From assembly GCF_013303125.1 (NCBI RefSeq), contig NZ_JABTTE010000030.1, positions 1-36,558 of the forward strand: 36,558 nucleotides of DNA. The letters are read 5' to 3'. Under the pieces are notes generated by a model that did not search any database, was not told where the DNA came from, and saw only the letters and a program-made list of their open reading frames with translations. Positions 21,067 through 30,785 of the stretch are shown piece after piece. The translations under genes and the position numbers were made by a program. The DNA is from Calidifontibacillus erzurumensis (GTDB taxonomy: Bacteria > Bacillota > Bacilli > Bacillales > Bacillaceae_J). Numbering within the stretch: position 1 is the stretch's first letter; every line of letters starts with the position of its first letter.

Positions 21067-21954
21067 TTACCTTTGTCCTTTTCGTTTTTCAATATCCCGA
21101 TGACTACACTTCACAACATATTCATTTTCAAAACATTTTCCAAGATACTCAGCAAGTGTAACAGAACGATGCTGTCCTCCCGTGCAGCCGATCGCAATAA
21201 CTAACTGACTTTTTCCTTCCCGCTTGTATTGCGGCAACATATATGTCAATAAATCAACCAATTTTTCAAGAAATTTCTGTGTTTCCGGCTGTTTTAAAAC
21301 ATAGGAGGATACTTCTTCATCCAATCCAGTTTTTGGACGAAGGGCATCAATATAATGTGGATTTGGCAAGAAGCGTACATCAAAAACTAAATCTGCATCA
21401 ATCGGAAGCCCATATTTAAAGCCAAAGGAAATGATATTGACGGTAAAAGTTTGCTGTTTTCCTTTCGCATAATCGTTAATAATTCTTTCCCTAAGCATTC
21501 GTGGTGTAAGATTCGATGTATCAATGATCTGTTGGGCTCTTCCTTTGAGTTCATCAAGAATTTCCCGTTCAAGCATAATTCCCTCGAGCGGGAGCCCGCT
21601 TTTTGCCAATGGATGTGACCGTCTTGTTTCTTTATAGCGGCTGACTAACACTTGGTCACTCGCATCTAAAAAGAGAATTTGCGGATTGATCCAATTCGCT
21701 TCACTCAAACTGTCAATCGCATCTACTAGTGAGTCAAAAAACTCCCTGCCGCGCAAATCCATCACAAGCGCTATTCGATTCATTTTATTTCCAGACTCTT
21801 TAACTAATTCCATAAATTTCGGCAATAACGTTGGCGGCAAATTATCAATACAGAAGAAACCTAAATCTTCGAAACTTTGAACAGCTACAGTTTTCCCTGC
21901 ACCGCTCATTCCGGTTATGATCACCATCTGCACTTCTTGATTACCAATACTCAT
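21067..21954 (-). CDS. rapZ: RapZ/YvcJ nucleotide-binding protein
   Basis: A P-loop protein that hydrolyses nucleotides. The E. coli homologue RapZ controls glmS through small RNAs and senses glucosamine-6-phosphate; B. subtilis YvcJ affects competence. It has 295 residues from the ATG at 21954 (MSIGNQEVQ), with GAAGGG 7 nt upstream; a longer reading from 21975 has no support. The Walker A motif is GMSGAGKT (about 15-22). The [12 protein letters not shown] segment and the C-terminal [15 protein letters not shown] are family hallmarks; the latter belongs to the ligand-binding C-terminal domain. It is next to glmR, so both gene products probably act on amino-sugar homeostasis. Confidence 0.95.
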   Translation of the reverse strand: MSIGNQEVQMVIITGMSGAGKTVAVQSFEDLGFFCIDNLPPTLLPKFMELVKESGNKMNRIALVMDLRGREFFDSLVDAIDSLSEANWINPQILFLDASDQVLVSRYKETRRSHPLAKSGLPLEGIMLEREILDELKGRAQQIIDTSNLTPRMLRERIINDYAKGKQQTFTVNIISFGFKYGLPIDADLVFDVRFLPNPHYIDALRPKTGLDEEVSSYVLKQPETQKFLEKLVDLLTYMLPQYKREGKSQLVIAIGCTGGQHRSVTLAEYLGKCFENEYVVKCSHRDIEKRKGQR

Positions 21955-22079
21955 TTTATTTCCCTTCTTTAACAAAATTCATCCTGATGTATTTCTCGCC
22001 TTGATGTATATAGCTATGAAGATTCGCATAAAATGAAGCAAATAAGTCGCTTGTGAAGTATATTTCAACGTTCTGTTAC

Positions 22080-22544
22080 TTATGCTTTCGGTGGATCTAA
22101 ACGGTATGAAAGAAGCTCAAACTCCGGTGTATACATGAAAGTTCCATAAACCGTTCCATTTCCATTCAAGCAATGCTCTATAATATGGTAGTCGCCAGGC
22201 GCCATTGGCAGCTTATGCACATCATTGACCGAATGCCAACGAATAATGCCCTCCCTAGATTCATCATAATTGACGCCATCAAACTCATCGGCGACAAACG
22301 TAAACATCATCCACTCGGAAGTGACTTGATCGTTTTCTTTAATATTAATTGTAAAGATTCCTTTCACAGAAGGATTTTTTAGACGAATACCTGTCTCTTC
22401 ATAATATTCACGGATGACTGCTTCTTTGATAGACTCGCCTAGCTCCATCTTTCCACCAGGAGCCACCCACCAGCCTCGGCTTGGCTTTTGCAGAAGCAAA
22501 ACTTCATCACCTTTTCTCAATACACAATTTGTAATTCGCTGCAA
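22080..22544 (-). CDS. yvcI: Nudix hydrolase (YvcI-like)
   Basis: A 154-residue Nudix hydrolase, first gene of the rapZ-glmR-whiA-crh group. The Nudix box GX5EX7REUXEEXGU is complete, starting GGKMELGESIKEAVI and ending REYYEETGI (about 31-55). The preceding PSRGWWVAPGG and the C-terminal YTPEFELLSYRLDPP match B. subtilis YvcI. The start is TTG at 22544 with GAGGTG at correct distance. Substrate is unknown; many relatives act on oxidised or non-canonical nucleotides. A strong SigA-type promoter lies 45 bp upstream. The 125-bp space to rapZ is longer than the other gaps in the operon. Confidence 0.92.
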   Translation of the reverse strand: MQRITNCVLRKGDEVLLLQKPSRGWWVAPGGKMELGESIKEAVIREYYEETGIRLKNPSVKGIFTINIKENDQVTSEWMMFTFVADEFDGVNYDESREGIIRWHSVNDVHKLPMAPGDYHIIEHCLNGNGTVYGTFMYTPEFELLSYRLDPPKA

Positions 22545-22570
22545 TTGATATCACCTCTTTTACCGATCAA

Positions 22571-22612
22571 ACCTTTACCAATATTACAATTATACTACTA
22601 TTATGTAAAGGT
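22571..22612. repeat. 8-bp inverted repeat around the yvcI promoter
   Basis: ACCTTTAC (22571-22578) and GTAAAGGT (22605-22612) are exact inverted copies that flank the -10 hexamer; one arm lies in the -35/-10 spacer. It could be an operator. No known regulator is assigned. Confidence 0.5.
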
Positions 22613-22617
22613 AACAA
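22589..22617 (-). promoter_or_regulatory. SigA-type promoter of the yvcI-rapZ-glmR-whiA-crh operon
   Basis: Minus-strand TTGTTA (22612-22617), 17 nt, TATAAT (22589-22594), 45 bp before the yvcI start. Confidence 0.7.
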
Positions 22618-22631
22618 TTTGCCTATAGAAA

Positions 22632-23623
<992 letters not shown>

Positions 23624-23714
23624 TTATTTTTCGGGGCTTCATATACCCGTAACCCTATATACAATCTTCTTTCTTTAGTCTAGCGAATTTGTATTTTTTC
23701 GTCCATTGAAATGC

Positions 23715-25286
23715 TCATATGAGCTGCTCACTAGCGTAATCGATATATTTGTCAAAAGTTGATGTTGATATTCCATATTTATCTGCTAATTGCTTTTTCG
23801 TCACTTTATGCCCTTCTGCAAGCAAGCAGCCGAATTCGATAACAGCTGCCCAAGCATGGTGATTTTTAAAGCTAATTGGCTCGTCAAATGCACCTACCAT
23901 GACACGGAACCAAAATAAATAAAATTTTTGTTCGAGCACCTCCGGCCAAGTGCTAAATTCTGAAATCGTGTCAATGACATGACCTGCATCGATGACGCGT
24001 TCAGAAACTGGGGCTTTTTCATTCGTTAGTTTGCACAACATTAATTTTGCAAATTCTTTAAGAATTGGATTTTCATCTTCGTTTTGTAAATATTCATTAA
24101 TTTCTTCAAGGGCTGTCATATTGCCTGTTTTCATTAATAAAAGCAATAAAAGCAGCTTCTTTTCGATGCACATATCAGATTTAAACGTATAAATGATTGC
24201 TTCATACATTTTAAGCTCATGCTGGCCTATATAGTTATAATTTTTGGACCATGGTTCTGTTCCTTGTTTATCCGGATTCAGCTTCACGACTTTTTGCCAA
24301 ATTTCTTTTGCAAAATTTTCGTGGTTTGTATAAAAAGCAGAAATGGACAGCCAGTAATAAAATGCGCCATCTCCTTCATAGCCATGTTTATAGAGCCAGC
24401 GCAGCCAAGTGTAGGCACTCTCATATTGACCTAATAAAGCAAAAGTCACTCCAAGTTTGGAGCGATGGTCCATGTCAATCGGATGAACAGCTTTCAATTG
24501 TTCCACAAGATCAGCTACATCTTTTTCACGCCCAAGATAATAATAGAATACAGCTAAATTGCAAAGAGCGTGAAGGTTTCCTTTGCTTCTTTTTAGAACG
24601 TCTTGCGTTATTTTTACAGCTTTTTGAACATTTCCTAAATAAAATTGAGCAAGAGACAAATTATTGTAGGCAGACCAAAACTCAGGATATTCTTTCACAA
24701 TTTTTTGCAGCATATCGCTCGCTTCTTCGAGCTTTCCTTGTTCAAGAAGTTCCCTTGCAGTTTCCTGTCTAATGATTAATTCGTCTTCCTCGCTGTGAAT
24801 ATCAAGCTCATTCATTTCAATGCTTAATAAATCAAGCAATTCTTCAGTGTCCTCATAAAATTCCCCATCAGGAGCAAGTGTCAAATACATATTGGCATAT
24901 TTTTTAGCTTCTTGAAATAATCCTAAATGGGCGTAGTTATTAGCAAGGAATGAATAGCATTCATACATGTTCGGATCGAGTTTTTCAACGACATCCAACA
25001 AAAGGGCATTTGCTTTTTTATATTCCTCAAGTTCCGACAGGACAATTGCAAGCTGGCATAAATATTCAGCTTTTTTCGGATTAAAATGGATTGCCCTATG
25101 CAAATATTTTTTTGCTTTATTTAAATCGCGCTGCCGGTAATATTTCAGACCTTTATTAAAAAAATGCTCCCCATCTCGAACAAATTCGACAATTTCTCCA
25201 TACTGATTTTTTTTAGAATCATTATATGGCGATTGAATTCGTTCATCTTGTTTCGTTGAATTAGGGTCAAGTGTTTTAATTTCCAT
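23715..25286 (-). CDS. TPR-repeat protein (YvcD-like) with C-terminal helix-turn-helix-like segment
   Basis: A 523-residue cytoplasmic protein of tetratricopeptide repeats. TPR units are recognisable at about 36-70 (GEHFFNKGLKYYRQRDLNKA), 71-140 and 170-260. They end in a short C-terminal segment, KKQLADKYGISTSTFDKYID, that looks like a helix-turn-helix. No signal peptide or membrane segment is seen. The position upstream of trxB matches B. subtilis yvcD. The ATG at 25286 has GGAGG only 4 nt upstream, which is a short spacing. TPR proteins act as scaffolds; the partner is unknown. A 16-bp dyad (25313-25328) lies 27 bp before the start. Confidence 0.85.
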   Translation of the reverse strand: MEIKTLDPNSTKQDERIQSPYNDSKKNQYGEIVEFVRDGEHFFNKGLKYYRQRDLNKAKKYLHRAIHFNPKKAEYLCQLAIVLSELEEYKKANALLLDVVEKLDPNMYECYSFLANNYAHLGLFQEAKKYANMYLTLAPDGEFYEDTEELLDLLSIEMNELDIHSEEDELIIRQETARELLEQGKLEEASDMLQKIVKEYPEFWSAYNNLSLAQFYLGNVQKAVKITQDVLKRSKGNLHALCNLAVFYYYLGREKDVADLVEQLKAVHPIDMDHRSKLGVTFALLGQYESAYTWLRWLYKHGYEGDGAFYYWLSISAFYTNHENFAKEIWQKVVKLNPDKQGTEPWSKNYNYIGQHELKMYEAIIYTFKSDMCIEKKLLLLLLLMKTGNMTALEEINEYLQNEDENPILKEFAKLMLCKLTNEKAPVSERVIDAGHVIDTISEFSTWPEVLEQKFYLFWFRVMVGAFDEPISFKNHHAWAAVIEFGCLLAEGHKVTKKQLADKYGISTSTFDKYIDYASEQLI

Positions 25287-25312
25287 ATTACCTCCATAGG
25301 TTTATATAATTG

Positions 25313-25328
25313 TGTCAATAACTTGACA
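25313..25328. promoter_or_regulatory. 16-bp dyad upstream of the TPR gene
   Basis: TGTCAATAACTTGACA consists of exact 6-bp inverted arms around TAAC. It lies 27 bp before the TPR gene start, where an operator could block transcription. No regulator is recognised. Confidence 0.4.
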
Positions 25329-25977
25329 GCTTATCAAAGCTATTGAAAACAATTACCTATTGAAACGAATCTATTATTCAAAAAATTGTTAGAATATTTG
25401 ACGATATAAGTATAACATAATTTAGCATTAGATGGTTGTTGATATTTATGTATTCAGGTCATTTCTTTGCATGTTGATGTTAATAGTGGGATAAAATTTG
25501 AGGCGGATTTTAAGGAATTGTTTAATTATCCAATACCCACGTGCGTAAACAAACCAAACGATAATACATTTACAGAATTTATAAAAAATGTTATACAGTG
25601 TGTTTTTTTAAGTTATATTAGGAAAATTTTTGACAAAGAGATGACTACATATTTTTTGTGCGATTTTTGATGAACAACTCGAATCATCCCTATTTTTGTT
25701 GAAGTTTGAATGTTTGGTGTTGATTGGAAGGTTTACTCGATGATAGTTGGAACAATAAACTGTCGGTAATCCTGATAGACTAATGTCTTACCTTCGTTTT
25801 GCAGAACAGAAGTTGAAATAAAGAACTTCTTCTAATGGGCACGACTATAAAGAGCATGTTGAAAATACCTTTTTAGTTCCGAAGGCTCGTCCCTCCACTT
25901 GTTTTTGACGCTTTCTAAAAGGGTTTTCTATAAAAATTCGAAAATTATTTTATATCTGTTTCTTCTTTATTATTTTT
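25329..25977. other. AT-rich intergenic region with no supported gene
   Basis: About 650 bp without a convincing gene. A 67-codon plus-strand frame from a TTG at 25467 has no ribosome binding site. A minus-strand stretch near 25845-25918 reads as ESVKNKWRDEPSELKRYFQH and then stops, and could be the end of a decayed gene. A short inverted repeat, AGAAGTT/AACTTCT, lies near 25808-25831. No clear terminator for the coiled-coil gene was found. Confidence 0.4.
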
Positions 25978-26541
25978 CTATTTAATTCGATTTAGTTCAC
26001 GAAGCACTGTTTCTTGCTCTAATGAACGTAATGCCAATGAAGCAAGAATTTTATCTTGGCGGTCTTGTATTTTTTTTATAGATGCCAACTCCCCATGAAT
26101 TTTATGAACATCCATAGAAAGTGCTTCTAATTTCGCATCTGTTTCTTCTTGACGATGGAGTATCGCTTTTACAATTTCATTATTTTCTTTTAGACCAGCT
26201 TCAAGGGTATCTAATCTTGATTCAAACGATTTTTGCCTTGTTTCAAGGGACTCAAACTTTTTTTCAAGTGATTTTTGTCTTGTTTCAAGGGACTCAAACT
26301 TTTTTTCAAGTGACTTTTGCCCGGATTCAAGCAATTTTTGTCCAGATTCAAGCGATTTTTGTCCAGATTCAAGCGATTTTTGTCCAGATTCAAGTGATTT
26401 TTGCCCAGATTCAAGTGATTTTTGTCCAGATTCAAGTGATTTTTGTCCAGATTCAAGTGATTTTTGTCCAGATTCAAGTGAGGCTACTCGACTATTTAAC
26501 ATTTTTAGTTCCTGAAGGATTAAGTCTAGCTTGTTTTCCAA
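25978..26541 (-). CDS. Coiled-coil protein with eight tandem SLESGQK heptads
   Basis: A 187-residue, wholly hydrophilic protein with no signal peptide or membrane segment. After a short leader (ENKLDLILQELKMLNSRVA) it has eight copies of the heptad SLESGQK. Two copies of the 14-mer SLEKKFESLETRQK follow, then a normal coiled coil (FESRLDTLEAGLKENNEI) to the end. Leu at a fixed heptad position indicates one long rod-like coiled coil. The start chosen is TTG at 26541, with AAAGGAG 8 nt upstream; an upstream GTG (26559) overlaps that ribosome binding site. The heptads are repeated almost exactly at DNA level (21 bp), so copy number may vary between strains. Similar repetitive coiled-coil proteins occur in Bacillus; function unknown. 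Confidence 0.7.
   Translation of the reverse strand: MENKLDLILQELKMLNSRVASLESGQKSLESGQKSLESGQKSLESGQKSLESGQKSLESGQKSLESGQKLLESGQKSLEKKFESLETRQKSLEKKFESLETRQKSFESRLDTLEAGLKENNEIVKAILHRQEETDAKLEALSMDVHKIHGELASIKKIQDRQDKILASLALRSLEQETVLRELNRIK
26230..26481 (-). repeat. In-frame tandem repeats: 8 x 21 bp and 2 x 42 bp
   Basis: 26314-26481 holds eight 21-bp units that differ only by a few transitions. 26230-26313 holds two 42-bp units. All lie inside the coiled-coil gene and keep the frame. Confidence 0.9.
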
Positions 26542-26751
26542 AATTTTTTCTCCTTTCACTATTATTTTTTAAATCTAAACCAAATTATAACGTAAAAAAT
26601 TGCATCTATTCTACCAGTTTTATCACAATGAAAAAAATTCTTTATTTTAGTGGTGGGCGGTAGAAAATATACATGTATGGAGCAATATAAGAACCTTTTT
26701 CGATTCATTAATGGTGGAGGAGGGCATCCGAGATTTCACCTAACTTTAAAA

Positions 26752-26776
26752 GGGACAGTCCCCCTTTGACTGTCCC
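26752..26776 (-). terminator. Intrinsic terminator of the sigma-54 operon
   Basis: Stem GGGACAGTC / GACTGTCCC with a 7-nt loop and a minus-strand TTTTAAAG tail, 38 bp after the hydrolase stop. Confidence 0.75.
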
Positions 26777-26813
26777 CATAATTCAGAGAGGAACCAACCC
26801 TCTTCATAGACCA

Positions 26814-27725
26814 TTAAGCTTTTGTAACCACTTGCTTGGCGCTTTTTAAATGTGCGCCAAAAAATCTTTTTAATTCACTAATTAACTGTTGGAAGACAGG
26901 ATGTTCATGATACATAAAGTCATTATGTTTCCCGTTAATGACGTATAGCTCTTTCGGTTCATTTGCTGCTTCATAGAGCGCCAGTGATTCATCAATTGGA
27001 TGGAGCAAGTTATCTTTTCCATGCGCAATAAATAATGGGCAGGTAACATCGCCGACGACTTTTTCTACATTTAATTCCATAATAGATTCTGTAAATTGAA
27101 GTTGCGTCATTTTTCCAAATGCCGTTAATGGCGCTAATTCTTGATCAACATAATCTTTCGTTGCTGGATCTAATGGATAATGAATAAATGGATCGGCATA
27201 TTGAGATTGTCCCGTTGTCACACGGCGGATCCGATCTTCTGCAATGACCTTTTTAATTTCGATCCAGTCTACATACGTATGAATCGATCTTAACCAACGT
27301 TCTCCGTTATAAAAACCGTTCAGTGCGGCAACTGCCTTCACACGATCATCCATAGCAGCGACACGCACTACATTGGATCCACCCATTCCCCAGCCAATTA
27401 AACCAATTTGCTCTGGATCAACTTCTTCCTGAATTCGTAAAAATGTAATAGCATTACGAATATCTTGTACCTGTTCATCTAAAATCACTCTTCCCTGTTC
27501 TCCTTCACTATTGGCAAACCCTCTATAATCAAAACCGAGGCACACATATCCTGCTTCCGTTAAATTTTTTGCAAATAGTCTTGGATAAAATTCGTTAAAT
27601 CCTTGATAGCCAGAGTTTGGAATGATTGCTGGCCGCTTTTCTCCCGGTTGATAATCATCCGGCAAATAAACGGTTCCTTCTAATTTACAACCTTCACTAT
27701 AAAAATAAATTTGACGTTCTTTCAT
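26814..27725 (-). CDS. Alpha/beta hydrolase-fold protein lacking the nucleophile serine
   Basis: A 303-residue protein of the dienelactone-hydrolase/acyl-esterase-like alpha/beta hydrolase group. The fold is clear: LEGTVYLPDDYQ at the N-terminus, GYVCLGFDYRGFANSEGE, the elbow region, then the acid segment IAHGKDNLLHP and a C-terminal His in NGKHNDFMYH. The nucleophile elbow reads GLIGWGMGGS, where the usual GxSxG would place Ser at the third position; here that residue is Gly (codon GGA). Either the protein is not a classical hydrolase or another residue, such as the nearby Ser, acts. It is the last gene of the operon, 22 bp after the MmgE/PrpD gene. No signal peptide, so cytoplasmic. Substrate unknown. 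Confidence 0.8.
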   Translation of the reverse strand: MKERQIYFYSEGCKLEGTVYLPDDYQPGEKRPAIIPNSGYQGFNEFYPRLFAKNLTEAGYVCLGFDYRGFANSEGEQGRVILDEQVQDIRNAITFLRIQEEVDPEQIGLIGWGMGGSNVVRVAAMDDRVKAVAALNGFYNGERWLRSIHTYVDWIEIKKVIAEDRIRRVTTGQSQYADPFIHYPLDPATKDYVDQELAPLTAFGKMTQLQFTESIMELNVEKVVGDVTCPLFIAHGKDNLLHPIDESLALYEAANEPKELYVINGKHNDFMYHEHPVFQQLISELKRFFGAHLKSAKQVVTKA

Positions 27726-27747
27726 CGTAGATACCCTCCAGCAATGT

Positions 27748-29058
27748 TTATATTTTTCTGATCAAATGTGTGAACTCTTTCAAATTTGGTAATTTATCAA
27801 TCTCGTAAATCATTTCATACAGTTCTTTGCATCTTTCATGGCCTAATAATGGCTCAACTAAGCGGAAAAATTTCTCTTTCTTTTCATCGATTGTTAATGG
27901 AAAATCCCAATCACCTTTAGCTTGAAGAGTTTCAGATCGGTATATTGTCCCATCTTGCATAAACACTTCGATTCGACTGAGAGCTTTCTTCGGAAACTTG
28001 CGATTCAACTGTTCACTAACGTTTACTTCTATTCGATCCATTATTTCCAGCACTTTTGGATGATCTAGTTGATTGAGGACTTGGTCAGGTCCAACCTCTT
28101 GAAATACTAGGTATGATGCTAATGGAAAGCTTAAATTATATTGGGCCTCTTCTGTATTTCTAGGCTTACTAGTTGGTAGACTTGCTGACTCTGTAAACGT
28201 ATAAATCTTTATTTTCATTACTTCTTCACTTGAAATTGGGTGCTGCTCCATGAGCATTTTTAAAGCTTCAATAGCTGGTTGGGCCCATCTACAACAAGCA
28301 AATGGCTTAAAATAAAGCTCTTCGACTCTGTATTTCACTCCTAAATCATTAGCAAAATCAGCCGCTTCATCAAAAGAAAATAAAGATGGAATCCCTGTAA
28401 ATCCTTCTTTTGCTAAATAACTAGCACTAATACCTGTCATACATCCCCAGCCGATCCCATCCTTAACCATTGATGGGTGTTCAATGCATCTCATCATAGG
28501 TGAGTAGGTCGATTGATATTCTGCAATTCCAAGAGCATGCCCGATCTCGAGTTTAGACAAGTCTAATATTCTACTAACACCTGCTGTCGCACCGAGGGCT
28601 CCCCATGATCCTGTGCAATGATATTCAGGGCGAACTTTGTGGGCAATGATTCCAGCGCGTATGCCGACCTCATAACCAATTAAAAGCGACGTTAAAAACT
28701 CCTCCCCTGAACAATGAAAGTCTTCTCCTGCAGCTAAAACGGCAGGAAATACGACGGCACCAGGATGACCTTTTGTTAATCGGTGCCCATCATCGATATC
28801 CAATGCATTGGCCATTGTTGCATTCACAAAAGCTGCCCCAATAGGACTTAGCTTTTGTGACGATAAAAAGATTGAACTTTCTCCTTCCTTCCAATGGTTG
28901 CAACTAAATTGTTTCACTTTTTTGACTGCATCTGTCGCTGAACCAGCTAAAGCACTTGCTACTACATCAGCTAATGCATTTTTTAATGAAGCAAGTATCG
29001 TTTTGTTTAAGCGGTGAATCGATTCGTTTTTTATATAATCGATGACAATCGTTTTCAT
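27748..29058 (-). CDS. MmgE/PrpD family protein
   Basis: A 436-residue member of the MmgE/PrpD superfamily, which includes 2-methylcitrate dehydratase, cis-aconitate decarboxylase and epimerases acting on carboxylic acids. Typical features are an all-alpha N-terminal domain with ALADVVASALAGSATDAV, the conserved segment ALDIDDGHRLTKGHPGAVV, GYEVGIRAG, and a C-terminal lid domain with CCRWAQPAIEAL. The start chosen is the ATG at 29058 (MKTIVIDYIKN), with AAAGGTG upstream overlapping the stop of the binding-protein gene; a longer reading from 29100 lacks such a site. It is fifth in the operon, between transporter and hydrolase, so it probably acts on the imported compound or a product of it. 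The exact reaction cannot be deduced. Confidence 0.88.
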   Translation of the reverse strand: MKTIVIDYIKNESIHRLNKTILASLKNALADVVASALAGSATDAVKKVKQFSCNHWKEGESSIFLSSQKLSPIGAAFVNATMANALDIDDGHRLTKGHPGAVVFPAVLAAGEDFHCSGEEFLTSLLIGYEVGIRAGIIAHKVRPEYHCTGSWGALGATAGVSRILDLSKLEIGHALGIAEYQSTYSPMMRCIEHPSMVKDGIGWGCMTGISASYLAKEGFTGIPSLFSFDEAADFANDLGVKYRVEELYFKPFACCRWAQPAIEALKMLMEQHPISSEEVMKIKIYTFTESASLPTSKPRNTEEAQYNLSFPLASYLVFQEVGPDQVLNQLDHPKVLEIMDRIEVNVSEQLNRKFPKKALSRIEVFMQDGTIYRSETLQAKGDWDFPLTIDEKKEKFFRLVEPLLGHERCKELYEMIYEIDKLPNLKEFTHLIRKI

Positions 29059-29069
29059 ATTCGGCACCT

Positions 29070-30008
29070 TTATTGCACTAACCCTTGTTGTTGCAGCCAT
29101 TCACGGGCAACAGTTGAAACTTCTTTATGTTCTACATCAACACTGTAGTTTAATTCCATCATTGTTTCAGTATCTAATTTTCCGGCAATCGTATTCAATA
29201 ATTCTGCAACTTCAGGGTATTTATCAATAATTTCTTGTCTGACAACAGGTGCAGCATTATAAGCTGGGAAAAATAATTGATCATCCTCTAAGGCAACTAA
29301 ATTAAATCCTTTGATCCTTCCATCCGTTGCAAATCCTACAGACACATCCACCTGTCCATCTTTTAGCGCATTGTAAAGGAGACCAGAATCCATTTTGACA
29401 ACATTTTTTGCAGGGAATTTAAACCCATAATGTTTTTCTAAACCTTTAATTCCATCTTCACGTGCATAAAATTCTGCATTGGAAGCAAATTTCAACTCAT
29501 CTGGTTTTTCATTCATGTATTTCGCTAAGTCGCTAATTGAATGGATTCCTAGCTCTTCCGCCTTTTCTTGCTTCATTAAGATTGCATAAGTATTGTTAAA
29601 ATTAGCTTTATTTAGCCATGCAAGACCATTCGCTTTATCCGTTTCTTTTACTTTTTCATAAGCAGCTTCCGGGTCTGTTTCAACTTGCTGCTTTTGAAAA
29701 ACAACTAAAGCTGTACCCGTGTATTCCCAATACATGTCAATTTGTCCATTTTCTAAGGCAGAACGAACGACGGTGCTTCCCATATTGCTTGCTTCTTCAA
29801 CTTCATAACCATTTTCTTTTAAGTAGATTGAAGCAATTTTTGATAAGATTTGTTGTTCAGTAAAATCTTTTCCGCCTACAACTACCTTGCCTTTTACTTC
29901 TTCAGATCCTTTGCTGCTATCTGTTTGAACATTGGTAGATGATGAATTACATGCGACAAGACTTGAAATCAACATGAGCCCGATTAAAACGATCATTAAC
30001 TTTTTCAT
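29070..30008 (-). CDS. Osmoprotectant-type ABC transporter substrate-binding lipoprotein
   Basis: A 312-residue extracellular binding protein of the OpuAC/OpuCC/OsmF family (glycine betaine, carnitine, choline and related compounds). It has a lipoprotein signal (MKKLMIVLIGLMLISSLVAC, lipid-anchored Cys20) and a Ser/Thr-rich linker. The binding domain begins GKVVVGGKDFTEQQILSKIA, has the family stretch NMGSTVVRSALENGQIDMYW and continues with EYTGTALVVF. ATG at 30008 follows GGAGG. The gene follows the two permeases and the ATPase, giving permease-ATPase-permease-binding protein, the order known from the E. coli YehWXYZ system. The ligand is not known; the operon partners suggest use as a nutrient rather than only as an osmolyte. 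Confidence 0.9.
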   Translation of the reverse strand: MKKLMIVLIGLMLISSLVACNSSSTNVQTDSSKGSEEVKGKVVVGGKDFTEQQILSKIASIYLKENGYEVEEASNMGSTVVRSALENGQIDMYWEYTGTALVVFQKQQVETDPEAAYEKVKETDKANGLAWLNKANFNNTYAILMKQEKAEELGIHSISDLAKYMNEKPDELKFASNAEFYAREDGIKGLEKHYGFKFPAKNVVKMDSGLLYNALKDGQVDVSVGFATDGRIKGFNLVALEDDQLFFPAYNAAPVVRQEIIDKYPEVAELLNTIAGKLDTETMMELNYSVDVEHKEVSTVAREWLQQQGLVQ

Positions 30009-30035
30009 TTATAAAACCTCCTTCATTTTCATCAT

Positions 30036-30773
30036 TTAAGCAATGTCTAAATCTCGTTGTAATCCTTTTGGTACAATGACTTTCTCTAGTTTCCCTAAAA
30101 TAAAATCAATAAAAACAGCTAAAAAGATAACGGGTACTGCTCCTGAAAGCATAATACCTGTATCATATAATGCGATCCCTGTAAAAATAAGGTCCCCTAA
30201 ACCACCTCCTCCAATTAAAAATGCTAAAGCAGCCGTACCAATATTGATTACAACTGATGTTCGGATGCCTGCGATAATGGCATAAGCAGCATTTGGCATC
30301 TCTAATTTCCATAAAATTTGCCTTTCGGTCATTCCCATTCCTCTACCAGCGTCTATAATAGATGCATTCACATTTTCAATGCCTGCCACTGTATTACGAA
30401 GAATTGGCAATAAGGAGTTGATCCAAAGAGCAAAGATCGCCGTTTGCCAGCCTAATCCTAAATAGCTCATGACAAGAGCCAGAATAGCAAGGCTCGGTAC
30501 GGTTTGACCGATATTGGCAAAGCTCATAACAATTCCTTCTAATCTTTTAAACTTTGGTCTTGTAACTAAAATGCCTAGTGAAACTGCCACGATAATAGCT
30601 AATCCAGAGGAGATGCTGACAAGCTTTAAATGCTGGCCTGTTAAATAAAGAAGATCTCTAGGATTATCTATAATAAACTGGAAAGAACCTGTAAAATAAG
30701 CCCAAGCTAAAAAAGCTAAAATGATCAAGTATAAAAATGCACGTATGATTTTTTCAATATTTTTGTCATTCAT
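30036..30773 (-). CDS. Osmoprotectant-type ABC transporter permease (second)
   Basis: A 245-residue inner-membrane permease of the BPD_transp_1 (MetI-like) type with about six transmembrane helices; the first is about 12-30. The cytoplasmic EAA loop that docks the ATPase is GRGMGMTERQILWKLEMPNA (about 145-165). The start is the ATG at 30773, with GGAGG 7 nt upstream; the TTG immediately before it is too close. It lies between the ATPase gene (12 bp) and the binding-protein gene (27 bp) and would pair with the permease at 31805-32455. Confidence 0.9.
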   Translation of the reverse strand: MNDKNIEKIIRAFLYLIILAFLAWAYFTGSFQFIIDNPRDLLYLTGQHLKLVSISSGLAIIVAVSLGILVTRPKFKRLEGIVMSFANIGQTVPSLAILALVMSYLGLGWQTAIFALWINSLLPILRNTVAGIENVNASIIDAGRGMGMTERQILWKLEMPNAAYAIIAGIRTSVVINIGTAALAFLIGGGGLGDLIFTGIALYDTGIMLSGAVPVIFLAVFIDFILGKLEKVIVPKGLQRDLDIA

Positions 30774-30785
30774 CAAGACACCTCC

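Noticed and set aside
25467-25670. 67-codon plus-strand frame starting with TTG
   Set aside because: No ribosome binding site and no recognisable family; base composition matches the surrounding AT-rich spacer.
26121-26663. Long frame antisense to the coiled-coil gene
   Set aside because: It is the shadow of the 21-bp repeats on the opposite strand (repeats of VQIQ) and has no start signal.
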